Assembly: GCA_030803735.1 (NCBI GenBank)
Contig: JAURUC010000001.1
Span: 3,241,501-3,305,500, forward strand
Direction: 5' to 3'
DNA from: Actinopolyspora lacussalsi
GTDB taxonomy: Bacteria; Actinomycetota; Actinomycetes; Mycobacteriales; Pseudonocardiaceae
Length of the DNA: 64,000 nucleotides
How positions within the stretch are numbered: the stretch's first letter is position 1; each line of letters begins with the position of its first letter. Both the position numbers and the translations under genes were made by a program. A model generated the notes under the pieces. It had not been told where the DNA came from. It did not search any database and saw only the letters and a program-made list of their open reading frames with translations. Shown here one piece after another: positions 41,628 through 50,745 of the stretch.

Positions 41628-42341
41628 TCAGACACGCTCGAAGATCAGATCGTGTACTTCACGCCCCTCGGAATGAGCGCGGTTCTCGAACTTGGTCACC
41701 GGTCGCCACTCCGGCCGAGGTGCCCAGCCCCCCGGAAAGTCCGCCCAGCGGTTCCGCAGGTTCGGTTCCGCGGTGCAGACCTCCATCATCTGCTCGGCGT
41801 AGCTCTCCCAGTCGGTAGCCAGGTGCAGCACCCCACCGGGACGTAGCCGCGAGGCGACCAGCGCCACGAAATCGGGTTGGACCAGCCGCCGCTTGTGATG
41901 GCGTTTCTTGGGCCACGGGTCCGGGAAGAAGACCCGCACCTCGCTCAACGTGTCCGCCGTGAAGTGTTCCCGCAGCAGTACCGTCGCGTCACCACGCAGC
42001 AACCGGAGATTGTCGATGCCGAGGTTCTCGGCACGTGCCAGCAACTGGGCCAGCCCGGGCTTGTAGACCTCGACGGCCAGGTGGTCGTGCTCCGGCCGGG
42101 CCGCGGCCAGCTGGGCCGTCGTCTCCCCCATGCCGGAACCGACCTCAAGCACCAGCGGCGCGGTTCGACCGAACCAACCGGTGGTGTCTAGCGGCCCCTC
42201 GGGCAGTTCGGAGATGTCGTGGCCGAACTCGTCCCAGTACCGATCCCACGCGCGCTGCTGCCCGGTCGTCATCCGCTCGCCGCGCTGCACGTAACTGACG
42301 ACCGTGCGGCGGTGTGGAATCTGCTGGTCGGAAGCACTCAC
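41628..42341 (-). CDS. trmB: tRNA (guanine-N7-)-methyltransferase
   Basis: 237 aa. SAM-binding motif LVLEVGSGMGETTAQLAAAR, then EVYKPGLAQLLARAE, LRLLRGDATVLLREHF and the TrmB signature RVFFPDPWPKKRHHKRRLVQ with FVALVASRLRPGGVLHLATD. It forms m7G46 in the variable loop of tRNAs. Start GTG 42341 (MSASDQQIPHRRTVVSYV) gives the usual N-terminus; TTG 42359 also in frame. Transcribed alone. Confidence 0.95.
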   Translation of the reverse strand: MSASDQQIPHRRTVVSYVQRGERMTTGQQRAWDRYWDEFGHDISELPEGPLDTTGWFGRTAPLVLEVGSGMGETTAQLAAARPEHDHLAVEVYKPGLAQLLARAENLGIDNLRLLRGDATVLLREHFTADTLSEVRVFFPDPWPKKRHHKRRLVQPDFVALVASRLRPGGVLHLATDWESYAEQMMEVCTAEPNLRNRWADFPGGWAPRPEWRPVTKFENRAHSEGREVHDLIFERV

Positions 42342-42600
42342 GTCGAGCCAGTATCGCAAATCGGGTCGCGGAGCCGGGAGAGGCCACCACAGCGGGGCTC
42401 GGCCCCGGTTCGTCAGGGCCTCGACACCACCGAGCAGGGCCTCGACACCGTCAGGATATCCACGAGGTGAACTCTCTCGGTCGTGCGATCACGTGGGGCC
42501 GTTCGGCACTCACGGGTGGTCGTTCGGCGCCGGAGAGCCATCTCCGACAACCGAACCGACCCACTCCGCGAAGTACTACCGGCACATCACCACGAGCACA

Positions 42601-43218
42601 TCACCACGACTCGATTCGAGGCAGAATCGCGGCCAGCTCGCTGACCCCCGGCGCCGGTACCCGAGGCGTGGCGGCCCCCTCCGGCTGGGCGGGCACGATG
42701 TTGATCCATCCCGGATGCTGATCGGTCAGCGTGACCGTGGTCGGTACCGACATCGGCGGACGATCGGAAGGACCGTACTCCCAGTAACCGATCTCACCCG
42801 CCGTGGACCAGGGCACGAACACCCAGCCGGGACGAGCGATCAGCAGCGCGTGGAGGTCGTCCTCGAACCGGAACGCCTCGGCTCGGGTGTCGATCTCGCC
42901 CCGGTGCAACGCGTGCAGCCACCAGGGCGCCGGAAGGCGCCCTTCGGGGCCGCCGAGTCTGCGGAACAGATCCAGCACCTGGTCCTGCGGAGCGGTGTGC
43001 ACCCATCCGGTACGAACCGACTCGGGGGAACCCGCCTCGCCCTCGGGCTGGTTCGACTCGGTTGCCAGCGACCACTCCAGCCTGGGAATGGGAATCAGTC
43101 GTACGTCCTCGTTGTCCCCGGCTGCTTCGGCGTCCCCTGTGACTCCGGTGTTCCCGGCGTCCTCCGCGACCTCGGCGGATTTTTGATTGAGCGACGAAAA
43201 CTCACTCGACAGAACCAC
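42601..43218 (-). CDS. Hypothetical protein, conserved-looking, unrecognised
   Basis: 205 aa from GTG 43218, with GGAGGAGGG 8 nt upstream on the minus strand. Acidic and soluble. Readable segments are VRLIPIPRLEWSLA, APQDQVLDLFRRLGG, PAPWWLHALHRGEIDTRAEA and HALLIARPGWVFVPWSTAG. The middle resembles proteins that accompany restriction or secretion loci, but I cannot name a family. Likely expressed singly. Confidence 0.55.
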   Translation of the reverse strand: MVLSSEFSSLNQKSAEVAEDAGNTGVTGDAEAAGDNEDVRLIPIPRLEWSLATESNQPEGEAGSPESVRTGWVHTAPQDQVLDLFRRLGGPEGRLPAPWWLHALHRGEIDTRAEAFRFEDDLHALLIARPGWVFVPWSTAGEIGYWEYGPSDRPPMSVPTTVTLTDQHPGWINIVPAQPEGAATPRVPAPGVSELAAILPRIESW

Positions 43219-43560
43219 TGCTTCACCCTCCTCCGCGTGAGCCGCGAGCGGATTCGGGTAGGCGACTCGCGGCCTTACCCCCAGGGATGCGCTCCGGAAA
43301 CATTGGGATCCGGAGCTACACCTCTCACCTTACGGGTTACCACAGACACGGTGGGTGTATGCAACATTCCGGAGAATGTGCGACCCCTCACACAGTCCAG
43401 CGAGAACGCATACCCCGCAGCACAATCAACCGTTCGACCGAACGAAACGGTACGGACGGATCATGTGATCACAATCACCGAAACGGCCACTGTGGGGCGT
43501 CATCGACCGGCTCCATCGCGATGGGACACCGCCCCGATCGCGCGGATTCTCCCGTCTGGC

Positions 43561-43672
43561 GCTCTCGCGAGGACTCTCCGACGTCGTGCGGTACCTACCC
43601 GATCTCGGACCGCCCGGAGCGAGAACCGGCGGGAGGTTCCGCCGAGCGAACAACTCGACAACCCGACCGGAA
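43561..43672 (-). repeat. Dispersed hairpin repeat, copy D (complete, inverted)
   Basis: Minus-strand copy: arms GCTCTCGCGAGGAC... and ...GGAGCGAGAACCGG, with the GGAGGTTCCGCCGAGCGAAC and CAACCCGACCGGAAAAC edge that matches copy A at 4424 in reverse. The 755-bp spacer 43219-43973 contains this element, the terminator-like hairpin at 43698, and otherwise unannotated DNA; no gene is seen in it. Confidence 0.78.
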
Positions 43673-43697
43673 AACAACAATGGGTCCCGAAAAATAC

Positions 43698-43735
43698 AGG
43701 GCCAGGGCCATCCCCCGAATGACAGCCCTGGCCCT
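43698..43735. terminator. Hairpin AGGGCCAGGGC/GCCCTGGCCCT
   Basis: Perfect 11-bp arms (43698-43708 and 43725-43735) with a 16-nt loop, in the spacer downstream of the minus-strand ABC permease and beside repeat copy D. Probably a terminator for the ABC operon. Confidence 0.55.
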
Positions 43736-43973
43736 CCCCCGTCCCGACCGCAGGCACCCCCGAGCGCCCGTTCAGTCGGTTTCCGGTTGTGCGTGACCGC
43801 CACGGGAGCGCACAACGAGGCACCCGGCGGCCCGCTCGATCTCACAACCAGCGGTAAGTTCGATTTCTCTTGATCTTATCGGTAGGGGTGAGCAGTATCT
43901 CCCCCGGGCTCGATAACGACGTGCGGCACCGCACAGCCGCTACCGAACCGGATTCGGTTACCGGCCGACGACC

Positions 43974-44723
43974 TCAGGCGTCGCGCTTGCGGACCGTGAT
44001 CAGCGCGATGACCAGCAGCGCCACCCCGAGGGCGAGGAAGTAGACCAACGAGGCCCACGGTCCGATCGGCGCTTCAGGCATCTGGGAGGTCATCGGCGTC
44101 TGCGGAGCACCGCCCTGCAAAAACTGGTTGGCGGCGGCGAAGGGCATCCAGTCGAAGATGTCGTCGCCCACCCTGGGCAGCAGCCCGACCAACGACTCGA
44201 CCAGCAGTGCCCAGACGAGCACCAGCGAGATCCCTCCGGCGCTCTGGCGTACCAGCATGCCAACCGCGAGGGCGTACAGCGCGGCACCGGCGTAGACCAG
44301 TCCGAGCCCGGCCACGTTGCGCCACTCGTGCCCCGCGTCCAGTGCGAGCGTCTCGCCACCCGTGATCAGGTAGCTGACGCCCCAGGCCAGGAAGGCCGCG
44401 ATCTCACCGATCACGAATGCCAGTGCCGCCACCACACCGCTCTTGGCCAGCATGACCGCCGTCCGGTTCGGCACGGCCTGGAAGGTCGCCTTGATGGTGC
44501 CGAAGCGGTACTCGGTGGTCACGGCCAGCACGGCCAGCACCATGATCACCATCATGCCCAGTTGGCCGCCCGACTGAGTGGCGCCGACGACAGTGAACTC
44601 CGCGGGCGCCGTGGCCGCGTACAGCACACCGAGCCCTACGGTCAGCAGCAGGGCTGCGAACATGCACCACCACGGGGAACGGGTGGTGAACAGCTTCATG
44701 CGTTCGATTGCCAGCAATGTCAT
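43974..44723 (-). CDS. ABC-2 type transporter permease
   Basis: 249 aa, six predicted membrane helices, starting MTLLAIERMKLFTTRSPWWC. TTEYRFGTIKATFQAVPNRT is the conserved loop of ABC-2 export permeases (the E-Y-R-x-G-T-x-x-x-T motif). Works with the ATPase encoded upstream on the same strand, most likely as an exporter of lipid, peptide or drug. Start ATG 44723; the frame runs on to 44921 without membrane-protein sense. The 300-bp gap to the ATPase gene is unusual for the pair. Confidence 0.87.
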   Translation of the reverse strand: MTLLAIERMKLFTTRSPWWCMFAALLLTVGLGVLYAATAPAEFTVVGATQSGGQLGMMVIMVLAVLAVTTEYRFGTIKATFQAVPNRTAVMLAKSGVVAALAFVIGEIAAFLAWGVSYLITGGETLALDAGHEWRNVAGLGLVYAGAALYALAVGMLVRQSAGGISLVLVWALLVESLVGLLPRVGDDIFDWMPFAAANQFLQGGAPQTPMTSQMPEAPIGPWASLVYFLALGVALLVIALITVRKRDA

Positions 44724-45023
44724 TTCGAATATCCCGATGCTCGTGACCGACGAAGCCGCTCCGCGCGGCGTCGCCGAATGCTCGTGGCTGTCTGTCGTTT
44801 CGAACGGGGGTGTGCGAACACGACTCCGCCGGGTGTCCGGGAGATTCGGGCGGCCCGAGAAGTCGGGGCCGGGTCGATGTCCCACGCGGCGGGACCGCGT
44901 GTTCCCCCAGTACCGGGACAACCACGGGCAGCGTCCTCGGCACCCGCTGCGGGGCTACCGCGAAGGACTGCCGTGTCTCCCCCGTTCGATATCTACTGTT
45001 CGATACCTACTGGTCGTGCGGGG
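44724..45023. other. 300-bp gap inside the ABC operon
   Basis: Between ATPase and permease on the minus strand. It holds the tandem 14-mers GTTCGATATCTACT (44984) and GTTCGATACCTACT (44998), and no open frame with family resemblance. A separate promoter for the permease is possible. Confidence 0.45.
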
Positions 45024-45992
45024 TCACTTCTCCGCCGCGACCGACGCCTCGCCCGGGGAGCCGGAAGCCTCCTCACCGGACTTCCCGGTGCTGAACTCCA
45101 CTTCCTGCCCGGTGATCTGCATGAACGCCTCCTCGAGCGAAGCACGCTGCGCGGTGAGTTCGTGCAGTACGCAGTCGTACTTGGCGGCGAGCTCACCGAC
45201 CTGCTCGGTCGCGCCGTCGGGCACCAGCAGGGTGTCCCGCTCCTGCTGGTTCTCGCGGGTGACGGAGAACCCGTTCGAGGTGAGGACCTCGCCGAGCTGA
45301 TCGGCCTGCGGGCTGCGGACCTTCACCGAGGTGCTGCTGGAGCTTTCCACGAACTCCTGGGTGCTGCACTGCGCGATGAGCTTGCCGCGTCCCACGACGA
45401 CCAGTTCCTCTGCCGTCTGGGCCATCTCGGAAAGCAGGTGGCTGGAGACCAGCACGGTGCGCCCCTCGGCCGCGAGCCGCTGCATGAACCGCCTGATCCA
45501 GTGGATCCCCTCCGGGTCGAGCCCGTTGACCGGCTCGTCGAACATCAGGATCTTGGGGTCGCCGAGCAGCGCGGTGGCGATGCCGAGCCGCTGGGACATT
45601 CCGAGCGAGAAGCCGCCCGCCCGGCGTCGAGCCACCTCCGAGAGCCCGACGATGTCCAGCACCTCGTCCACCCGCTTGGTGGGGATGCCGTTGGACCTGG
45701 CCATCCACTTGAGGTGCGCGTACGCGGACCGGTTCGGGTGAACCCACTTGGCGTCGACCAACGCCCCCAGTGTGCGCAGTGGGTTCTTGAGCTCGGTGTA
45801 GTGCTTGCCGTCGATGAGGACCTTGCCCGCCGTGGGTCGGTCCAGGCCGAGCATCATGCGCATCGTGGTGGACTTGCCCGCCCCGTTCGGCCCGAGAAAC
45901 CCAGTTACCTTGCCGGGCTTGACGGTGAACGAGAGATCGTCGACCGCCAGCTTGGAGCCGTAGCGTTTGGTGAGGCCCACAGCCTCGATCAT
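45024..45992 (-). CDS. ABC transporter ATP-binding protein
   Basis: 322 aa. Walker A GFLGPNGAGKSTTMRMMLGL, signature FSLGMSQRLGIATALLG, Walker B ILMFDEPVNGLDPEG, H-loop VLVSSHLLSEM. The C-terminal ~100 residues are the regulatory tail typical of CcmA/DrrA-like drug-export ATPases. Start ATG 45992 with AGGAGTG 5 nt upstream; the frame extends to 46052 without support. Energises the ABC-2 permease encoded at 43974. Confidence 0.93.
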   Translation of the reverse strand: MIEAVGLTKRYGSKLAVDDLSFTVKPGKVTGFLGPNGAGKSTTMRMMLGLDRPTAGKVLIDGKHYTELKNPLRTLGALVDAKWVHPNRSAYAHLKWMARSNGIPTKRVDEVLDIVGLSEVARRRAGGFSLGMSQRLGIATALLGDPKILMFDEPVNGLDPEGIHWIRRFMQRLAAEGRTVLVSSHLLSEMAQTAEELVVVGRGKLIAQCSTQEFVESSSSTSVKVRSPQADQLGEVLTSNGFSVTRENQQERDTLLVPDGATEQVGELAAKYDCVLHELTAQRASLEEAFMQITGQEVEFSTGKSGEEASGSPGEASVAAEK

Positions 45993-46132
45993 CGTCACTC
46001 CTGTGGATTCCGGCGAGCGGCCGGAAATGTAATCCGGCCTCATGTCACCCACCAGCCTGCCCGACGAACGGTCGTTGCCGCGTCCACCCGGGGTATAGAA
46101 CCGAATCCACTTCAGGTCGTAGTGTCCCCGGA

Positions 46133-46173
46133 CCCCCCTGAGACCCTCAGCCCGGAGCTCGTTCTCAGGGGGT
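46133..46173. terminator. Hairpin CCCCCTGAGA/TCTCAGGGGG
   Basis: Inverted repeat with 10-11-bp arms and a ~19-nt loop (CCCCCTGAGA from about 46133, TCTCAGGGGGT at 46163-46173) in the spacer between the ABC ATPase start and the HAD gene stop. Suits a terminator for the HAD gene transcript. Confidence 0.5.
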
Positions 46174-46235
46174 CGCTCACTCGATCAGGCAGAACACTGG
46201 CACGAACCCGCCACGGGAGTGAGCACGGAACGCGC

Positions 46236-47045
46236 TCACTCGGAGCTGAACCAGCGTCCGAGAGCGGGAACCAGTCCGTTCTGGGTCACCGGACTCGTCA
46301 CCTCGGCTGCGGTGAGCCGCACGGTCGCGGGTGCCTGCCCCATCGCCACCGAGTGGTGGGCCCATTCGAGCATCTGGAGGTCGTTGTCACCGTCCCCGGC
46401 CGCGAAGGTCCCCTCCGGGGAAACCCCGAGCTCCAACCGGAGTTTCTCCAGTGCCGCCGCCTTGCTGACCCCTGCGGGGACCACCGTCACCCACGGGTCG
46501 TAGTGGTCGATCGTGTAGGTGCACCCGGGCAGCTCGACACCTTCGAGCCGCCCCCACACCTCGGCCGGATCGCGGTTGGCCCAGTTCACGATGAAACGGG
46601 GTACCGGATGTCCGAGCAGCTCGGCCAGCCCGGCGTGCCACTGCGGCCCGTGCAGCTCCTCCGGTGTGAACGGGGCGGTCACCATACTGCCGACCCCGAC
46701 CCGTTCGGCGGCGAACAGCGAACCGGGCAGCAGCGGGGAGAGCCGGGTGTGCACGGGCTGCGGATCGAAGGTCTCCACCGAGACGGCTTCCCTCGCGGCC
46801 ACATCGACCCGGACGGCCCCGTTGGAGCACAGCGCCACCCCGTCGGTGACGCCGAGCTCATCGAGCACCGGCAACGTACCGAGCATGCTGCGACCGGTGG
46901 CGATGACCAGGTGGCTTCCCGAGGAAGCGACCCGCCGCACCGCCCGGCGCACCGGGTCGGACAGCGACTGCGTCTCGGGATCCACCATCGTGCCGTCCAC
47001 GTCGAGGGCGACAAGACTCGGTTTCCAGCTGGATCTCGTGGTCAC
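46236..47045 (-). CDS. HAD superfamily (Cof-type) phosphatase
   Basis: 269 aa. Motif I LVALDVDGTMVDPETQSLSD, motif II LVIATGRSM, then the large C2 cap and motif IV TFAAGDGDNDLQMLEWAHHS with TPNGVSKAAAL-like AGVSKAAALEKL. Cof-type HADs dephosphorylate sugar phosphates or nucleotides such as FMN and erythrose 4-phosphate; the substrate is not determinable. Followed on the minus strand by the ABC operon. Confidence 0.88.
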   Translation of the reverse strand: MTTRSSWKPSLVALDVDGTMVDPETQSLSDPVRRAVRRVASSGSHLVIATGRSMLGTLPVLDELGVTDGVALCSNGAVRVDVAAREAVSVETFDPQPVHTRLSPLLPGSLFAAERVGVGSMVTAPFTPEELHGPQWHAGLAELLGHPVPRFIVNWANRDPAEVWGRLEGVELPGCTYTIDHYDPWVTVVPAGVSKAAALEKLRLELGVSPEGTFAAGDGDNDLQMLEWAHHSVAMGQAPATVRLTAAEVTSPVTQNGLVPALGRWFSSE

Positions 47046-47155
47046 AACAGCAGCCTATCCGTTCGGCCCGGTGGCGGGGGTCGGTCGCGAGTCGAATAAC
47101 ACTACGCGAGCACTACTGGGGGCGAAACCCGTGTCACGCGCCGCCGACGCCGTCG

Positions 47156-47195
47156 CGCACTACCGACAGGGCGTCACGCACTACCGACAGGGCGT
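47156..47195. repeat. Tandem 21-bp repeat at the 3' end of the FAD oxidoreductase gene
   Basis: CGCACTACCGACAGGGCGT occurs at 47156-47174 and 47177-47195. The second copy overlaps the last codons of the oxidoreductase gene, whose stop sits at 47174-47176. A partial CACTACTGGGGGCG upstream (47110) may be a further decayed unit. Confidence 0.7.
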
Positions 47196-48424
47196 TTTCG
47201 CAGCGCTTCGACATCGTGCAACGAGTAGGCGGTGTCGGTCAGTCGTTCGGGCACCACCGAGGCACCGGAGTGGATCAGGCCACGGATCGATTCGGCCACC
47301 CCGAAGACGTTGACGTTCATGGCGGCGAGCACCCGTTCCGCGCTGTCGAGCCAGCAGGCGACGAACCGCCGGTCGGCCAGTGAGCCACGCACCACCACCC
47401 GCTCCTCGACGTCACCGGGTACGAAACCGTGATACTCCATCCCCAGGTCGTACTGGTCGGTGAAGAAGTAGGGCAGCTCGGTGTAGGAGGCCGAGTGCCC
47501 CAACATGCTCGCCGCCGCCACGGCGGGTTGTTTCAACGCGTTGGCCCAGTGCTCCACCCGGAGCCCGCCGAGGGACGGATGCCGCACCTCGGCGATGTCA
47601 CCCACCGCGAGAATGTCCGGATCGCTGCTGTTCAGCCCGGTATCGACCAGCACCCCGTTGTCGATGTCCAGCCCCGCGCTCTCGGCCAGGGTGAGTTCCG
47701 GTCGGGCCCCTACAGCGAGCAGTACGGCATCCGCGGGAAGTTCGGATCCGTCGGTGAGCCGCACTCCGGTGACCCCGGAGGGGGTCATGATCTCGGAGAC
47801 GTGCGAGGAAAGGTGCAGCGTGACGCCGTGCTCGCGGTGCAGGTCGGCGAAGAACTCACCCATCCGCGGCCCGAGCGCTGCCAGCAGGGGCTGGCGTGCC
47901 GCTTCGACCACGTGAACCTCCACCCCGTAACCCCGGGCCACGGCGGCCACCTCCAGACCGATCCAGCCCGCACCCACGATCACCAGCCGCCCCACACGCC
48001 GTAGCGCGGCGGCGAGCCGATCGGCGTCGCCCAGTCTGCGCAGGCAGTGCACGCCACGGGAATCCGCTCCGGGCAGCGGCAACCTGCGGGGCCGGGATCC
48101 GGTGGCGAGCACGAGCTTGTCGTAGCCCAATCGGGTGGAATCGGCCAGTTCGACCTCGTGGCTGCCCGGGTGCAGCCCGGTCGCCCGGGTGCCCAGCCGC
48201 AGCTCGACGTCGTTCCGGACGTACCACTCCCTGGGGTGAACGGTGAAGTCGGCCACCTCGGTCCTGCCTGCCAGGTAGTCCTTGGAGAGCGGCGGACGCT
48301 CGTAGGGCGGTGCCTCCTCTTCGCAGATCAACTCGATACGACCTGGGAACTCCCGTTCCCGCAGCGCCTCCACGGTCTTCGCGCCTGCCAGGCCACCACC
48401 GACCACGACGAATGTCTCGGACAT
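47174..48424 (-). CDS. FAD-dependent NAD(P)H oxidoreductase (ferredoxin reductase-like)
   Basis: 416 aa. N-terminal FAD motif TFVVVGGGLAGAKTVEALRE, then PPYERPPLSKDYLAG, NAD site VIVGAGWIGLEVAAVARG and the second FAD motif DPDILAVGDIAEV. This is the class I ferredoxin/rubredoxin reductase architecture of P450 and dioxygenase electron chains. No ferredoxin, P450 or oxygenase gene adjoins it, so its partner is elsewhere. Start ATG 48424 follows GGAGGGAG. Confidence 0.9.
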   Translation of the reverse strand: MSETFVVVGGGLAGAKTVEALREREFPGRIELICEEEAPPYERPPLSKDYLAGRTEVADFTVHPREWYVRNDVELRLGTRATGLHPGSHEVELADSTRLGYDKLVLATGSRPRRLPLPGADSRGVHCLRRLGDADRLAAALRRVGRLVIVGAGWIGLEVAAVARGYGVEVHVVEAARQPLLAALGPRMGEFFADLHREHGVTLHLSSHVSEIMTPSGVTGVRLTDGSELPADAVLLAVGARPELTLAESAGLDIDNGVLVDTGLNSSDPDILAVGDIAEVRHPSLGGLRVEHWANALKQPAVAAASMLGHSASYTELPYFFTDQYDLGMEYHGFVPGDVEERVVVRGSLADRRFVACWLDSAERVLAAMNVNVFGVAESIRGLIHSGASVVPERLTDTAYSLHDVEALRKRPVGSA

Positions 48425-48564
48425 GAGAACTCCCTCCCACCAGGGCGGTTAGGGGGAGGGTAGGCACTGGAAGTCGAGCTCGCTCACCGAACGGCGCGTC
48501 GTCCACGGATGGTGGACACCGAACGGTGCCACCCCCGGCGTCGTCGGTGCGGAAGCGCCGGGGA

Positions 48565-49221
48565 TCACTCCGTGCCGGGGCGGATGAGTCCCGTCTCGTA
48601 GGCGAGCACCACGGCCTGCACCCGGTCGCGCAGCTCGAGTTTGGCCAGGATACGGCCGATGTGAGTCTTGACGGTGGCTTCGGAGAGGTAGAGGCGTTCG
48701 GCGATCTCGCCGTTGGACAGTCCACGCGCCATGTTGACCAGCACTTCGCGCTCGCGCCCGGTCAGCGACTCCAGCACGGAGTCGTCACGCAGCTTCGCCT
48801 CGCCCGTCCCGATGAAACGATCGAGCAGCCTGCGCGTCACGCTCGGCGATACGACCGCGTCGCCCTCATCCACCGAGCGCACCGCGGAGACCAGATCCGC
48901 CGGAGGCGTGTCCTTGAGCAGGAACCCGCTCGCCCCGGCACGCAGCGCGGACAGCGCGTAGTCGTCCAGGTCGAAGGTGGTCATCACGAGCACCTTGGCG
49001 AGCTCCTCGCCCACGATGAGCTCGGTGGCACGCACGCCGTCCATGCCGGGCATGCGGACGTCCATGAGCACCACGTCGGGAGCGAGTTCGCGCGCTCGTT
49101 CGACCGCCGCGGCACCGTCGTCGGCCTCGGCCACCACCTCCACGTCCTCCTGGGCGTCCAGCACCATGCGCAGCCCCACCCGCATGAGTTCCTGGTCGTC
49201 GACGAGCACCACCCGAACCAT
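48565..49221 (-). CDS. NarL/LuxR-family response regulator (system 2)
   Basis: 218 aa. Receiver: VRVVLVDDQELMRVGLRMVL, aspartate in VVLMDVRMPGMDG, threonine in LVMTTFDLDDY and lysine in FLLKDTPP. LuxR HTH: SLTGREREVLVNMARGLSNG with ATVKTHIGRILAKL. It follows the sensor kinase on the same strand after a 214-bp spacer containing the palindrome at 49344, so expression may be partly uncoupled. Confidence 0.94.
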   Translation of the reverse strand: MVRVVLVDDQELMRVGLRMVLDAQEDVEVVAEADDGAAAVERARELAPDVVLMDVRMPGMDGVRATELIVGEELAKVLVMTTFDLDDYALSALRAGASGFLLKDTPPADLVSAVRSVDEGDAVVSPSVTRRLLDRFIGTGEAKLRDDSVLESLTGREREVLVNMARGLSNGEIAERLYLSEATVKTHIGRILAKLELRDRVQAVVLAYETGLIRPGTE

Positions 49222-49343
49222 GCGGATCAGCCTATAGCAGAATTCTCCGGCTCAGTTTCCACAGTGCCGGAGCGGCGGCGCCTCCCGCCATCGTGCCCGA
49301 TCACAGGAGTGGTCGTTCGTCACTCGCCGCTACGGATGCTCCG

Positions 49344-49361
49344 CGATTTCGCGGGAAATCG
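49344..49361. repeat. 18-bp palindrome family copy between HK and RR
   Basis: CGATTTC-GCGG-GAAATCG; one base differs from the 9827 copy in the loop. A half-element (CCCGAGAAATCGACG) follows at 49389. Lies within the 214-bp spacer between the kinase and regulator of system 2. Confidence 0.65.
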
Positions 49362-49435
49362 CCGTACATCCCGCGGTGCCGCCCCCTGAGACGGCCCGAG
49401 AAATCGACGCCGCCAGCGCGGAAGCCGAACCCGAG

Positions 49436-50635
49436 TCAGCTCGCGGTCGCGGACTCCCCGGCCAGCAAGAGCTCTGCGCGCACCCGCCAACCGCCCTCCT
49501 CCGCCGGTCCCGCCTCCAGGCTCCCGCCGTAGATGGCCGCGCGTTCGCGCATCCCGATGACACCGTTGCCGCCCGGCACCGCCTCCGGCGCGAGCACTCC
49601 CCTTGCCCCGTTGTCGGTGACTTCGATCCGCACCCGTTCGCCGTCGTTGCGCAGCAGCACGGCGGCCGTGGCGTGCCATCCCGCGTGCTTGAGCACGTTG
49701 GTCAGCGACTCCTGCACGATGCGATAGATCCCCAGCCCCTGTCCGGTGGGGATCCGATCGAGATCACCCTCGACCCGGAACGTCACCGGCAGCCCCAGAC
49801 CACGCACCCGCTCCACCAGTTCGTACACCCCGCCGACGCCGGGCTGCGGGTCGCGTCGGGCGCTGTCGTCGGCCTCGGTCCGGTTCCGCAGCACGTGCAG
49901 CAGGCTGCGCAACTCGACGAGTGCCTCCCTGCCGGTGTCCCCGATCGTGTGCAGCGCCCGCACAGCGTTGTCCGGGGCGTCGCGGACGATGTACGCCGCG
50001 CCGTCGGCATGGGTGACCATCACGTTCACCGAGTGGGCCAGCACGTCGTGCAGCTCCCTGGCGATGCGGTTGCGTTCCTCGGCCACCGCGATCCTGGCCT
50101 GCTGGTCGCGCTCGAACTCCAGCCCGCGCAGCCGGCTCTCCATCGCCTCCTGGTAGGCCCGGCGGGCCCCGAAGTACTCGCCGAGCACCCAGCAGAATCC
50201 GAGCACGAGCACCAGTTGCACGGCGAACAGCGCCCACGGGAGCGTGACACCGGGCGTCGGATAGGTCGACAGCAGCCAGACCACGAGCACCGCGCCCACG
50301 TAACCGCCCCCCGCCCTCCTGCCGACATAGGCGACGAGGGTGTAGACCATGATCAGCACTGCCAGGAAACCCGGCCGCAAGAGGGGTGGGTGCGGGCCGA
50401 ACAGCTGGAAGAGCAGACCGAGCAGCACGGCACAGGCCGTCACGCCGGGCAGGTTCCGCCGGAACGCGAGTGGGAACACCAGCAGCGCGCCCGCCAGGAC
50501 GCTCCAGAACCCGATCAGATGCTCAGCACCCCGGGTTATCACCACACCGGCGACCTCGGCCAACAGCAGCAATACCATGATCGAGACATCGCCCACGCTC
50601 GGATGCGCACGCATCCACAGACTGAGTCGCCGCAC
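49436..50635 (-). CDS. Sensor histidine kinase, HisKA_3 type (system 2)
   Basis: 399 aa. About five to six membrane helices in the first 150 residues. HisKA_3 box RIARELHDVLAHSVNVMVTH with the histidine in ELHDV, ATPase domain LGIYRIVQESLTNVLKHAGW, then GNGVIGMRERAAIYGGSLEA. Pairs with the regulator at 48565. Signal unknown; start GTG 50635, with an in-frame ATG seven codons later. Confidence 0.9.
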   Translation of the reverse strand: MRRLSLWMRAHPSVGDVSIMVLLLLAEVAGVVITRGAEHLIGFWSVLAGALLVFPLAFRRNLPGVTACAVLLGLLFQLFGPHPPLLRPGFLAVLIMVYTLVAYVGRRAGGGYVGAVLVVWLLSTYPTPGVTLPWALFAVQLVLVLGFCWVLGEYFGARRAYQEAMESRLRGLEFERDQQARIAVAEERNRIARELHDVLAHSVNVMVTHADGAAYIVRDAPDNAVRALHTIGDTGREALVELRSLLHVLRNRTEADDSARRDPQPGVGGVYELVERVRGLGLPVTFRVEGDLDRIPTGQGLGIYRIVQESLTNVLKHAGWHATAAVLLRNDGERVRIEVTDNGARGVLAPEAVPGGNGVIGMRERAAIYGGSLEAGPAEEGGWRVRAELLLAGESATAS

Positions 50636-50745
50636 GTCCGCCGATGCTATGCCAGGTGAGTCGGCGATCGCCTCATTCCGGAGTCGAAATCGAGGTCATA
50701 CTTGAGAGGCAGAGGGTCGACAGCGCCTCGCCCGGAAGGAGCCCG

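Noticed and set aside
41308..41676. Open frame between the small peptide gene and trmB
   Set aside because: No ribosome site, low-information composition and overlap with trmB on the other strand.
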